Below are positions 42,283-51,211 of a DNA stretch of 64,000 nucleotides, in pieces. The translations under genes and the position numbers were made by a program. Numbering within the stretch: position 1 is the stretch's first letter; every line of letters starts with the position of its first letter. Under the pieces are notes generated by a model, which saw only the letters and a list, made by a program, of their open reading frames with translations, made no database searches and was not told the origin of the DNA. Source of the DNA: Oscillospiraceae bacterium (lineage in GTDB: Bacteria > Bacillota > Clostridia > Oscillospirales > Ruminococcaceae); contig JAGZUF010000002.1 of the NCBI GenBank assembly GCA_018380115.1, positions 1 to 64,000 on the forward strand, in the 5' to 3' direction.

Positions 42283-44097
42283 CTATTCTTCCGTCTCTGC
42301 GTCCGGCAGGGCCTCCGGGGCCGGAGTGGGCGCCTGCGCAGGCGCTTCGCACAGCGGGAATGTGACGGTGGCTTTGAACAAATCGCCGTCCGTCTCTACG
42401 GCAAAGGTGCCGCCCTGCAGCTCGGCAAAACTTTTGGCAATGGCAAGGCCAAGGCCGCTGCCCTCGGTATTGCGGCTTTTGTCGCCGCGCACAAAGCGCT
42501 CGGTAATGGCGGCGGCGTCAAAATCCAGCTCTGCGGAGGAGACATTTTTCATGGTGACGACGGCGCACCGGCCCTGGCGCTGCAGCGAAATATAGGCGCG
42601 CGTGCCCGCAAGGGCATACTTGGTGATGTTCACCACCAAATTTTCCAGAACGCGGAAGGTCTTCTGGCCGTCCAGCTCGGCATACAGCTTTTCGGGCGGG
42701 AAGCTCCAGCGGAAGTCCACCCCGCAGGCGGCGGTGGCGTCCTCCAGCTCAAACTGAAGCTGGCGCATGAGCGACGCAAGCTCCACCGTTTCTTTATGCA
42801 GCGTCACACTGCCGGAGGCCGCCTTGCTCATTTCGAACAGGTCTTCGATAAGCCGCTTGAGGCGCTGGCTTTTCTTCTCCAGCGTGGCCACATATTCCCG
42901 CCGCGTGGCCGCGTCCAGCGAATCGTCCTTCAAAAGGTCCACATATGTGATGATGGCCGTAAGCGGCGTCTTCAAATCGTGCGAGACATTGGTGATAAGC
43001 TCTGTCTTCATGTTCTGGCTGCGCACCTCTTCCCGCACGGCGCGGGCAAACCCGGCCTGCACGGCGTTCAGCTCTTCGCGCAAGGGGTTCAGAATGCCCA
43101 CATCCTCTTCCAGAGGGGTATCCAGGCTGCCCTGCGCCATGTGCTGCGCATGCGCCAGCACGGTATTGTAATTTTTCTGCAGGCGCGCGAACCAGCGGCG
43201 CAGAATAAAAAACAGCACAAAGCTGTAAATAAGCGCCCCCGCAATGCCTGCAAACCAGACAGAGCACAGCAAAGCCACCAGAAGAAAATTGATGAACAGC
43301 AGCCGGAACAGCGTGCTCTCTACCGGGCGGCGCAAATCCACAGCGGCAAAGCGGCGCACGGCCGTGCCGCAGGCGCCCCACAAAGCGGCCGGCACGCGCA
43401 CCAAAAGGCACCGGCAGCGCAGGTAGCGCCAGAAGCCGTCCCGCAGGCCCGCACCCAGCGCCGCGCCCGCCTCGAACACAAAAAACACACCCAGCCACAG
43501 CAGCCCCGCCGCCACAGCTTTTCCCAGCAGCATGCTGTCGTCTGCATCTAAAAAGAACAGCGTGTGCGCCACGTCGGCAAACGTGCCGTCGCGCGCGGCC
43601 CACACAATATGGCCCGCGCCGTCCATGCAGCACACCAGCATGCAAAAGCCGACGAACACATGCCATTCCAGCGGCAACCTGCCCCAGAAGCCCCGCCCCA
43701 GGCCAAGGCGCCGCCAAAGCGCCCCCAGCAGCCCGGCAGCCAGCGCCAGAGAAAACACCAGCACGGCGGCCACGGTGTAGAACTGGCAGAACATCTCGTT
43801 CTCCTGCGGGATATACAAAGCGGGGATATCGCGCCAGTCCTGCTCTTCAAACGCGCTCAGGGGGCCCTGCCAGTCTTCCAGCGCGCTCTGCTCGTCCTCA
43901 TACAGCTGGCCATAGGTTACCACAGTGCCCGGCTGCATGCCGCTGCCGTAAGTTTCTTCCAGTTCGGCAAAATAGCGCTGCGTCTGCCGCACAGACCAAT
44001 CTGTGCCCACCGCCGCCAGCAGCACCGTGAACAGGGTGACGCACACAAACGTCACCGTCAGCCGTATCACGTCAAAGGGCTTCGATCTTGTAGCCAA
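42283..44097 (-). CDS. Sensor histidine kinase, VanS-like core
   Basis: 604 residues. Unusually long N-terminal sensor part with about six or seven membrane helices (about 15-30, 110-130, 150-170, 195-220, 265-300). The kinase core has H-box TNVSHDLKTPLTAIITYVDL (His about 370), N-box VLENLVVNITKYA and G-box RNTEGSGLGLAIAKSF. The C-terminal ~20 residues are Ala/Pro-rich. TTG at 44097 overlaps the response-regulator gene by 26 bases; GTG at 44070 just after that stop is an alternative. Signal unknown; cell-envelope stress is a guess. Confidence 0.9.
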   Translation of the reverse strand: MATRSKPFDVIRLTVTFVCVTLFTVLLAAVGTDWSVRQTQRYFAELEETYGSGMQPGTVVTYGQLYEDEQSALEDWQGPLSAFEEQDWRDIPALYIPQENEMFCQFYTVAAVLVFSLALAAGLLGALWRRLGLGRGFWGRLPLEWHVFVGFCMLVCCMDGAGHIVWAARDGTFADVAHTLFFLDADDSMLLGKAVAAGLLWLGVFFVFEAGAALGAGLRDGFWRYLRCRCLLVRVPAALWGACGTAVRRFAAVDLRRPVESTLFRLLFINFLLVALLCSVWFAGIAGALIYSFVLFFILRRWFARLQKNYNTVLAHAQHMAQGSLDTPLEEDVGILNPLREELNAVQAGFARAVREEVRSQNMKTELITNVSHDLKTPLTAIITYVDLLKDDSLDAATRREYVATLEKKSQRLKRLIEDLFEMSKAASGSVTLHKETVELASLMRQLQFELEDATAACGVDFRWSFPPEKLYAELDGQKTFRVLENLVVNITKYALAGTRAYISLQRQGRCAVVTMKNVSSAELDFDAAAITERFVRGDKSRNTEGSGLGLAIAKSFAELQGGTFAVETDGDLFKATVTFPLCEAPAQAPTPAPEALPDAETEE

Positions 44098-44779
44098 TGC
44101 CCCACACCACCTTCAGATATTTCGGGTTTTTCGTGTCCAGCTCTATCTTTTCGCGCAAATTGCGCACATGCACCATGATGGTGTCTGTGTTCACAGCCTT
44201 TTCGTTCCACACGCGCTCATATATCTCGTCCGCCGAAAACACATGCCCCGGGTTTTTGATGAGCAGCGCCAGTATCTTAAATTCCAGCGGCGTCAGCTTA
44301 ACGGGTGCACCATCCAGCGTAACAGTGGCCGTCTCTTCGCAAAGCTCCAGCCCACCTACACAATAGCGCGGCGGGCCCTGCTGCTCCTGTTTGCCTCCCG
44401 CCATGGCCAGAAACCGTTCGTAGCGGCGCAGGTGGCTTGCCACGCGGGCCAGAAGCTCCATGGGCACAAAGGGTTTTGTAATATAATCGTCTGCGCCCAT
44501 GTTGAGGCCGGTAATCTTGTCGATATCCTCCGATTTTGCCGAAAGCATAAGCACCGGGAAATCATACCTTTCCCGCAGCTTCAGCACCATGGTGATGCCG
44601 TCCATCACAGGCATCATCACGTCCACGATGGCAAGGCTGATGTTCTGCTGCGCCAGCACCTCCAGCCCCTCTTTGCCATTGGCCGCCTTGTGCACGGCAT
44701 AGCCCTGGTTTTTCAGATAAATGGAAACGCCCTCGCGGATCTCGGCGTCGTCCTCCACCACCAGAATGTGTGCCTTCAT
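44072..44779 (-). CDS. OmpR-family response regulator
   Basis: 235 residues. The receiver domain (residues 1-120) has the acidic pair EDD at 9-11, phosphoacceptor Asp53 (LAIVDVMMPVMDG) and Lys in ITKPF near 103. The winged-helix DNA-binding domain (about 140-235) contains KLTPLEFKILALLIKNPG and WGIGYKIE. ATG at 44779 follows GGGGAGGG. Operon with the histidine kinase, overlapping it. Close in form to VanR/PhoP-type regulators. Confidence 0.95.
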   Translation of the reverse strand: MKAHILVVEDDAEIREGVSIYLKNQGYAVHKAANGKEGLEVLAQQNISLAIVDVMMPVMDGITMVLKLRERYDFPVLMLSAKSEDIDKITGLNMGADDYITKPFVPMELLARVASHLRRYERFLAMAGGKQEQQGPPRYCVGGLELCEETATVTLDGAPVKLTPLEFKILALLIKNPGHVFSADEIYERVWNEKAVNTDTIMVHVRNLREKIELDTKNPKYLKVVWGIGYKIEAL

Positions 44780-44915
44780 GTTCTGTGCCCTCCCCATGGC
44801 CTGCTGTGCGCAAAGGGCACGGGCATGCCCGCGCCCCGCGCGCCGGTTCCTTTATGATACCCTTTTTCCGGGCCGTATGCAACCTGCACACAGCGGCGCG
44901 GCACAGGGCATCAGG

Positions 44916-45425
44916 CTAGCAGGCGGCCAACTGTGCGCGAAGCCGCAGCTTGGCGCGGTAAAGCTGCGTATGCACTGTTTTGGGCATGCGGCCCAGCGCA
45001 CGGGCGATGTCATCCACCGGGCAGCCCTGCAGAAAATACAATACGCTGACGGTCTGGTACGGCTCGGGCAAAGCGCGTATCTTCTCCTGCGCGGCGCGCG
45101 AGGCAATGCGCAGCTCTGCCTGCGCCGCAAGGCTTTCCATGCAGGCAGGCGCTGTGCACGCCGTGCCTTCCGCGGCAAAATCAGTCAGCTGTGTGCGGCG
45201 GGCCCAGGCGCTTTTCAAATGGTCTTTCGCCTTGTTGGCCGCAATGCGGCACAGCCAGGCCTTCTGCGCGCCGTCCGGGCAGGCGCTGCGGTGCACCCAA
45301 GCGGAGAGGAACGTTTCCTGGGTGAGGTCCTGCGCGAGGTGCTCGTCGTGCACAAAGCGCAGGCACACGGTATATACAAGCTTTTCGTATTGCTCCATCA
45401 TGGCATTGAATGCGCAGGGCTCCAT
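44916..45425 (-). CDS. ECF-type RNA polymerase sigma factor
   Basis: 169 residues. Region 2: YEKLVYTVCLRFVHDEHLAQ, DLTQETFLSAW and WLCRIAANKAKDHLK. Region 4: PEPYQTVSVLYFLQGCPVDD and KTVHTQLYRAKLRLRAQL. Complete. No anti-sigma factor gene follows or precedes, so it is an orphan whose control is not visible here. Located 117 bases upstream of the two-component pair on the same strand, with no clear terminator between. Confidence 0.9.
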   Translation of the reverse strand: MEPCAFNAMMEQYEKLVYTVCLRFVHDEHLAQDLTQETFLSAWVHRSACPDGAQKAWLCRIAANKAKDHLKSAWARRTQLTDFAAEGTACTAPACMESLAAQAELRIASRAAQEKIRALPEPYQTVSVLYFLQGCPVDDIARALGRMPKTVHTQLYRAKLRLRAQLAAC

Positions 45426-45505
45426 GGCCGGGCCGCCTCCCTCTTGTATCGTTGTCCCTTATTTTACACAGGGAAACGAAAAAAGGCCGCGCCAAAAAAC
45501 GAAAG

Positions 45506-45549
45506 AAAACCGAAAGATTTTCTGAAAAAGCAGAAAATCTTTCGGTTTT
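45506..45549. terminator. Terminator between MFS and sigma-factor genes
   Basis: A 19-bp perfect stem AAAACCGAAAGATTTTCTG / CAGAAAATCTTTCGGTTTT around AAAAAG, 17 bases past the MFS stop. Confidence 0.85.
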
Positions 45550-45566
45550 ACGCCGTTTTTCTCCCA

Positions 45567-46745
45567 TTATTCTCCATCAGGCATTGCATGGCCGCGCGCA
45601 GAAAAGAACAGCACCAATGTGCCCGCTGCCGTGACGGCCGCGGCAAACAGCAGCATAGCGCGCACGCCCAGCGCATCTACCAGAAGGCCGCCCAATGCTG
45701 CAGACAGCACCGTGCCCAGCGTGCTGGCCGCCACCATCAGCGTCTGCCCGGCCAGCCTGCGGTGCGGCGGAAAGACGCGGTTTGCATAATATACCGTACA
45801 GGGAATAACCAGCGCATAGCCCATCGGCTGTAAAAGCTGGGCCGCATACAGCCCCGCAAGGGTGCCCGTAACGGCAATGGCCAGGCTTTTGGCCGTGAGC
45901 CCCAGGCCGGAGCAGAACATCAGCGTACCCGCACTGTGGCTGCGCAGCAGGCGGCCCGCCAGTGTCATGGCCGGCAGCTCCAGCACGGCGGCAATGGCGA
46001 AAATGGCACCCATATCGCCGCTTGTGCCGCCGCGCGCCGTCACAGTCTGTATCATATAAGTAATGTTGAGGTTGTAGCCCATGAACAGGGCGATGCAGCC
46101 CAGCAGCACAGGTGTAAACGCGCGGTCTCCCTTCAAAACGGCAAACGCGCCCTCCTGCCGGGGCAGGGCCCCGCACGCCGCAGTGCCGCCCGCTTTGGGG
46201 AGCAGCAGCAGGCACAGCCCCAGCGCGGCCAGAAGCGCGAGGTGCACAAAGGGCAGCGCGCCCGCACCCACGGCCGCCGTAATGCCGCCCACCGCCCAGG
46301 AACACACGGCATATCCCATACTGCCCATTCCGCGCGCAAAGCCGTAGTCTACCCTGCGCCCCGCATTGGAAAGCTCCATGGCAATGGCGTTCAGCAGGCC
46401 CTGCATGGTGTACAAAAGGCCGTACATCAGTATGATAAGCGCCGCGCAGGCAGGGGCCAGCCCGCCCAGCAGGCACAAGGCGCCCGCCAGCGCGGCCAGC
46501 GCCAGCGCCATGCCCAGCACTACGGTGCGCGCGCTGCCTGCGCGCGGCACAAGGCCCGCACACAGCGGCTGCAGCAGGATGCCCGCCAGGTTTCCTGCGG
46601 CGATGACAGCGCCCGCCGCGGCGGAGGAATAGCCCAGCGAAAGCAGAAATACCGTGGCATAGCTCATCACAGCGCAGAACGAGGCCCAGTAGGCCACCTG
46701 CACGGCTGTGAGCCGCACGGTGTCCCGTGAAAACGGCTGCTTGAT
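45567..46745 (-). CDS. MFS transporter
   Basis: About 392 residues and twelve membrane helices, with the first at QVAYWASFCAVMSYATVFLL and a helix 4/5 region LSNAGRRVDYGFARGMGSMG typical of the nucleoside/oligosaccharide:H+ or phenylpropionate-type MFS. Substrate unknown. The start is odd. A strong AAAGGGGAGGGG site is followed seven bases later by ATC (46743-46745), exactly where homologous proteins begin, and no ATG, GTG or TTG lies there. The next ATG upstream (46808) has no ribosome site. ATC initiation is therefore proposed. Downstream of fhs. Confidence 0.82.
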   Translation of the reverse strand: MKQPFSRDTVRLTAVQVAYWASFCAVMSYATVFLLSLGYSSAAAGAVIAAGNLAGILLQPLCAGLVPRAGSARTVVLGMALALAALAGALCLLGGLAPACAALIILMYGLLYTMQGLLNAIAMELSNAGRRVDYGFARGMGSMGYAVCSWAVGGITAAVGAGALPFVHLALLAALGLCLLLLPKAGGTAACGALPRQEGAFAVLKGDRAFTPVLLGCIALFMGYNLNITYMIQTVTARGGTSGDMGAIFAIAAVLELPAMTLAGRLLRSHSAGTLMFCSGLGLTAKSLAIAVTGTLAGLYAAQLLQPMGYALVIPCTVYYANRVFPPHRRLAGQTLMVAASTLGTVLSAALGGLLVDALGVRAMLLFAAAVTAAGTLVLFFSARGHAMPDGE

Positions 46746-46812
46746 AGTTTTCCCCTCCCCTTTCAGAAAAGCGGCGCCCCGCTGTGGCGAAGCGCCGTTT
46801 GGCCGCATACGA

Positions 46813-48474
46813 TTAGAACAGGCCGCTGATGACGCCGTTTTCATCCACGTCAATGGCCTCTGCCGCCGGCTTCTTCGGCAGGCCGGGCATTGTCATGATG
46901 CTGCCCATCTCGGCCACTACAAAGCCCGCGCCCGCAGACAAGCGCACCTTGTTTACCGTCATGGTGAAGCCCTCCGGCGCGCCCAGAAGCGAGGCGTCGT
47001 CTGAAAAACTGTACTGCGTCTTGGCAATGCACACCGGCAGCCTGCCGAAGCCGCAGGCTTTTATCTCCGCAAGCTGTTTTTTGGCCGCCGCGCTGTACAC
47101 GACATCCTTTGCGCCGTAAATATCGCGGCACACGGCCAGCAGCTTCTCATCCACGTCCATGCCGTCGGGATAGGCAAAGCGGATGGGGCGCTGTTCCAGA
47201 ATGCCCAGCACATTTTCGGCCAGCTCCAGCCCGCCCTCGCCGCCTTTGGCAAACACCTCGCTCAGCGCGCAGGGCACGCCCATATCGGCGCATACCTCGC
47301 GCAGGTAGGCGTGCTCCTCCGCAGAGTCTGTGGGGAAGGCGTTGATGGCCACGCACACCGGCAGGCCAAACTTTTTCTGCATATTCTCCACATGGCGGCG
47401 CAGGTTGGCGCTGCCCGCAGCCAGATATTCTACGCTGGGAGTGCCGTATTCCTCCTTCGGGCAGCCGCCGTGGTGCTTCAGCGCGCGCACCGTGGCCACC
47501 ACCACCACCGCGCTGGGCGCGATGCCGGCCATGCGGCACTTGATGTCCAGGAATTTTTCGGCCCCAAGGTCTGCCCCGAACCCGGCCTCTGTCACCACAT
47601 AATCGGCCACCTTCATGGCACAGCGGGTGGCCGCCACGCTGTTGCAGCCGTGCGCGATGTTGGCAAACGGCCCGCCGTGCACAAAGGCTGGCGTGTGCTC
47701 CAGCGTCTGCACAAGGTTTGGCTCGAAGGCATCCTTCAAAAGTGCCGTCATAGCGCCCTCAGCGTGCAGCTGCCCCGCCGTGACGGGCTGGCCGCCGTAT
47801 GTATAGCCCACCACGATGCGGGCAAGGCGCTGCTTCAAATCGGAAAGGCTGGAGGCAAGGCAGAAAATGGCCATCACTTCGCTTGCCACCGTGATGTCAA
47901 AGCCGTCCTCACGCGGCGTGCCGTTCACTTTGCCGCCAAGGCCGTCCACCAGAAAGCGCAGCTGGCGGTCGTTCATGTCCACACACCGCTTCCAGGTGAT
48001 GCGGCGCGGGTCTATCCCCAGGGCATTGCCGTGGTGGATGTGGTTGTCCAGCATGGCGGCCAGCAGGTTATTTGCCGCACCGATGGCATGCAGGTCACCG
48101 GTAAAATGCAGGTTGATATCCTCCATGGGCACCACCTGGGCATAGCCGCCGCCCGCAGCGCCGCCCTTGATGCCGAACACCGGGCCGAGGCTTGGCTCAC
48201 GCAGCGCAAGGCACACGTTTTTGCCCATGCGGTGCAGCGCATCGGCAAGGCCCACGCTGGTGGTGGTTTTGCCCTCGCCGGCGGGCGTAGGGCTGATGGC
48301 CGTGACAAGGATTACTTTTGCAGGCGTCTTTTTTTCGGGCAGCATGCCTGCTATTACTTTTGCCTTCGTGCGGCCATAGGGGATGACGGCCTCCTGCGGC
48401 ACCCCCATGCGCCGGGCCACGTCCAGGATGGGGTCCAGGACGGCCTCCTGGGCGATTTGGATATCAGTTTTCAT
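46813..48474 (-). CDS. fhs: Formate-tetrahydrofolate ligase
   Basis: 553 residues, as in other Clostridia. ATP-dependent synthesis of 10-formyl-THF from formate, cytoplasmic. P-loop TPAGEGKTTTSVGLADAL (about 61-78), PSLGPVFGIKGGAAGGGYAQ, LTGDLHAI-type segment (HFTGDLHAIGAANNLLAAML), and PGLPKKPAAEAIDVD at the end. AAAGGAG precedes ATG 48474. Together with pflAB it links formate to one-carbon metabolism. The stop is followed by an imperfect GGCGC-rich hairpin before the MFS gene. Confidence 0.97.
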   Translation of the reverse strand: MKTDIQIAQEAVLDPILDVARRMGVPQEAVIPYGRTKAKVIAGMLPEKKTPAKVILVTAISPTPAGEGKTTTSVGLADALHRMGKNVCLALREPSLGPVFGIKGGAAGGGYAQVVPMEDINLHFTGDLHAIGAANNLLAAMLDNHIHHGNALGIDPRRITWKRCVDMNDRQLRFLVDGLGGKVNGTPREDGFDITVASEVMAIFCLASSLSDLKQRLARIVVGYTYGGQPVTAGQLHAEGAMTALLKDAFEPNLVQTLEHTPAFVHGGPFANIAHGCNSVAATRCAMKVADYVVTEAGFGADLGAEKFLDIKCRMAGIAPSAVVVVATVRALKHHGGCPKEEYGTPSVEYLAAGSANLRRHVENMQKKFGLPVCVAINAFPTDSAEEHAYLREVCADMGVPCALSEVFAKGGEGGLELAENVLGILEQRPIRFAYPDGMDVDEKLLAVCRDIYGAKDVVYSAAAKKQLAEIKACGFGRLPVCIAKTQYSFSDDASLLGAPEGFTMTVNKVRLSAGAGFVVAEMGSIMTMPGLPKKPAAEAIDVDENGVISGLF

Positions 48475-48553
48475 ATGCGGGCAACTCCTTTCCAGCCGGG
48501 AAATATTCAGAACCATTCCTCACTGCGCATAAAATGCGTGCTTCTTATTTGAA

Positions 48554-48582
48554 ATTCTAGCAAATCGGCGCCCGGAATACAA
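48554..48582 (-). promoter_or_regulatory. Promoter of fhs
   Basis: Minus strand TTGTAT (48577-48582), 17 bp, TAGAAT (48554-48559). No riboswitch is visible in the ~75-base leader. Confidence 0.7.
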
Positions 48583-48602
48583 GCACGGCCCCGCCCATTT
48601 GA

Positions 48603-48631
48603 TTGACTTTTCATAGTATGGACGGTAAAAT
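48603..48631 (+). promoter_or_regulatory. Promoter of the degV-like gene
   Basis: TTGACT (48603-48608), 17 bp, TAAAAT (48626-48631), divergent from the fhs promoter. Confidence 0.82.
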
Positions 48632-48675
48632 GTAGGTTACGACATCAGAATCCCGAACAATATGGAGGGAACCTC

Positions 48676-49521
48676 ATGGAAATACAGATTATCGCAGACA
48701 GCTGCTGCGACCTTACTCCTACCCTGCGCCGTGTGTTGCGTGTGCGCACGGCAAGCCTCACCATCCGGGTGGATGACCGTGAATTTACTGACGATGAAAG
48801 CCTGGACATCCCGGCCCTGATGGCCGCCATGAAACAAAGTGCGAACGCCCCCGCCACGGCCTGTCCTGCGCCGGAGGTATACGCAGCCATGATGGCCCAG
48901 GCCCCCATGACATTTGTTGTGACGCTTTCCTCACGCCTTTCCGGCAGCTATAACGCCGCCTGTGTAGGGCGCGGCATGGCGCTGGAGGCAGACCCCTCGC
49001 TGAAAATCTGCGTGCTGGATTCCGAAAGCGCCAGCGCGGGTGAAACGCGCATTGTGATGCTGCTGCGCGACCTGATAGACGCCAACCTCTCTTTTGAAGA
49101 GATAGAGCAGCGCGTGCGGGCCTTTATTGCCCCCATGCGCACGCGCTTTGTTCTGGAGGATTTGAGCCACCTTGTGAAAAACGGACGCATCTCAAAAATG
49201 GCGGGCTTTGTGGGCACCGTGCTGAACCTGCGCCCCCTGATGGCAGATAACGGCCACGGCGAGATCGTGTGTCTGGAAAAGATACGCGGCACAGCCAACG
49301 CCATGAAAAAGCTGGTGGAGCATGTGGCTGCTGAAACAGCAGACGCCGCGCGCGCCAGCCTTGTGCTGGTGCTAAGCTACTGCAACTGCGCGCCCCGCGC
49401 GCTGGAGCTGCAGCGGGACCTGCTGGCCAGCTGCGCGGCGCTGAAGGACGTGATTATGGTGCCGACGGGCGGCATCTCCACCGTGTATGCCGACGATGGC
49501 GGCGTGGTGCTGGCGTTCTGA
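48676..49521 (+). CDS. DegV-family fatty-acid-binding protein
   Basis: 281 residues, normal DegV length. N-terminal IQIIADSCCDLT, LSSRLSGSYNAA (fatty-acid carboxylate site, about 76-87) and FVLEDLSHLVKNGRISK (about 155-172) are family hallmarks. DegV proteins bind fatty acids, in some cases presenting them to the FakA kinase. ATGGAGGG ribosome site. Single-gene unit with promoter and terminator. Confidence 0.95.
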   Translation: MEIQIIADSCCDLTPTLRRVLRVRTASLTIRVDDREFTDDESLDIPALMAAMKQSANAPATACPAPEVYAAMMAQAPMTFVVTLSSRLSGSYNAACVGRGMALEADPSLKICVLDSESASAGETRIVMLLRDLIDANLSFEEIEQRVRAFIAPMRTRFVLEDLSHLVKNGRISKMAGFVGTVLNLRPLMADNGHGEIVCLEKIRGTANAMKKLVEHVAAETADAARASLVLVLSYCNCAPRALELQRDLLASCAALKDVIMVPTGGISTVYADDGGVVLAF

Positions 49522-49554
49522 TGCGGCGCGGCCCTTCTGCCTGCTGCAAATAAA

Positions 49555-49582
49555 AACTCCCTTTCCGGCCGGAAAGGGAGTT
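49555..49582 (+). terminator. Terminator of the degV-like gene
   Basis: Perfect 28-base palindrome AACTCCCTTTCCGG and its complement, followed by TTGCTTTTGTTG. Beyond it, 49583-49810 holds no gene or clear feature. Confidence 0.85.
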
Positions 49583-49810
49583 TGCTTTTGTTGTTATGCT
49601 TTCGCGACATGCGCCCTCGCTCTGCCGGGGAGCGTAAACAGCTTCCGCTTCAGGCACCGGGCCAAGCGCCCTGCCGGCAGCAGCCCTCTGAAAACAGGCA
49701 AGCCTTCGCCCGGGCCGCTGGGCAGGCGAAGCCAATTCACTGCCTCTTACAAGAGGCCCGCCCGCAATATGCCCCCCCCTTTTGGCCCTTGTGCATGAAG
49801 CGCGCTTAAA

Positions 49811-50075
49811 AGCGCGCTGCCGCAAGAAGCCGCCGCCCCTGAAAGGCAATTTTTGCGCACAGCTTTTTTAGATTCCCCCAAAGGGTGCCTGCGGAAAGTG
49901 CCCCTACCCTGCATCAGAATTCGCCGTTTCCGGGGTGCTGCGCAGTTTTGGCCCGGCGGTTTTGGGGGAAGGGGATACAAAAGAACCCGGCAATTCTGAA
50001 GAATTGCCGGGCTTTTTGCGCGTATCAGACGCAAAACCGTCAGCCAAAACCGATAGTTTCCCGCGGCAACGCGCC
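49811..50075 (+). mobile_element. MITE-like repeat family B, copy B2
   Basis: 265 bp. Left end AGCGCGCTGCCGCAAGAAG, right end GTTTCCCGCGGCAACGCGCCT, inverted repeats of ~22 bp. Internal block CCTGAAAGGCAATTTTTGCG, and a terminator AACCCGGCAATTC / GAATTGCCGGGC with TTTTT near 49980-50020. Between the convergent degV-like and EutH-like genes, oriented with degV. Confidence 0.82.
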
Positions 50076-50152
50076 TAACACACAGGTTATATTTTTTCAA
50101 AAGAGCTGCCGCCCTTCGCCGGGGCAGAAAGGCGGCCGAACGCCGCCCCCGG

Positions 50153-51211
50153 TCATTCATTTTTGGTAAAGCGCGCCGCCAGCCACAGCGCCAGCGCCCC
50201 GGCAGAGAGCTTTGCGGCAAAATAGGCCGCCACAGCCCAGCCGCCCGCCACGCTGGAGGCAAAGGCCATCTGCCCGCCCAGCACAAAGGCGCCCGCCACG
50301 GTAAAGGCCGCGTTCATCACCTTGCCGCGCACATCCATACGCGGGTACAAAGGCAGCATGGAAATGCTGGACACAAGGCTTGCCGCCAGGCCCAGCACGG
50401 CATATTCGTTCACGCCGAGGCGGGCTGCCAGCCTGGAAAGCGCGCCGCCGCACCTTGCCAACACAAGGCTGCTTGCCACCAGCGAGCCGCACACCACGGC
50501 CGTTATTTTTGCCACGATGACGAGCGCCTCGGCCACAGCCTGCTGCGGGGCCAGGGCAAGGCCCGGCACAAACAGCCCCAGCACCACGGCACAGAACAGC
50601 GCAATGCCAAGCCAGCGCACCGCGCCGCCCAAAAGCGCCAGCACCCGCAGGCAGCCGCGCGGCACAAAGTGAAGCGCCATGCAAAGTGCGGCGCATAAAA
50701 GTGCCACCGGCCACAGGTTTTGCAGCAGCGCGCCCGGCGCAAGGCCCAGCACGGCCCCGCCAAGCAAAAGCCCGGCGGGCAGCGCCACCACGCCCCATAC
50801 AACGCCCTGCATGAAGCCCATTACCTCGTGGCTTTGCAGCGCACCCAGCGAGGCGGGCAGCACAAAGCTGACAAGGCACCCCAGCGTGGAGGCCACCAGC
50901 AGCCCCGCGTACACAGCAAGCTGCGGCGTGGCCGCCAGCGCCTGCGCAATGGCCCAGCCGCCCATATCCGGTGCCAGCACAAGGCCCGCAGGCAGCGCCG
51001 CGTCAAACGGCAGCGGCCCGCCGCCCTGCCCGGCCATGCCCGAAAGGGCCGAGACCGCCACACTGTATATGCCGGCCATGGAAAGGCACAGAGGCCCCAT
51101 GGCGGCAAGCCCGCTGCGGAACGCCGGAGCCACGCCCAGCCTTCCGCCCAGTGCCTCGTCCGCGGCGCCCAGCGCCGCAAACAGCAAAAGAACGGCTATG
51201 GGCGCGTTCAC
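50153..51211 (-). CDS. EutH-like ethanolamine permease homologue
   Basis: 352 residues, about ten helices, slightly shorter than the usual EutH (~370-410). Matches EutH at GLAAMGPLCLSMAGIYSVAV, LAPDMGGWAIAQAL (E. coli ACDMGGFFLAKEL) and PLYPRMDVRGKVMNAAF (E. coli MKQMDTRGKVINCAF). GTG start at 51211 overlaps the aminopeptidase stop (GTGA). No other eut genes or microcompartment genes are present, so the substrate may not be ethanolamine. Confidence 0.85.
   Translation of the reverse strand: MNAPIAVLLLFAALGAADEALGGRLGVAPAFRSGLAAMGPLCLSMAGIYSVAVSALSGMAGQGGGPLPFDAALPAGLVLAPDMGGWAIAQALAATPQLAVYAGLLVASTLGCLVSFVLPASLGALQSHEVMGFMQGVVWGVVALPAGLLLGGAVLGLAPGALLQNLWPVALLCAALCMALHFVPRGCLRVLALLGGAVRWLGIALFCAVVLGLFVPGLALAPQQAVAEALVIVAKITAVVCGSLVASSLVLARCGGALSRLAARLGVNEYAVLGLAASLVSSISMLPLYPRMDVRGKVMNAAFTVAGAFVLGGQMAFASSVAGGWAVAAYFAAKLSAGALALWLAARFTKNE

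Noticed and set aside
48475..48675. A ZTP or other riboswitch before fhs
   Set aside because: The leader is only about 75 bases and has neither the P1 stem nor the CCGCCTGGGC-like strand seen before pflA.
49583..49810. Third repeat family shared with 62390-62470
   Set aside because: Only short GAAAGCAGG/CTTTC-like fragments match; no colinear similarity or common ends.
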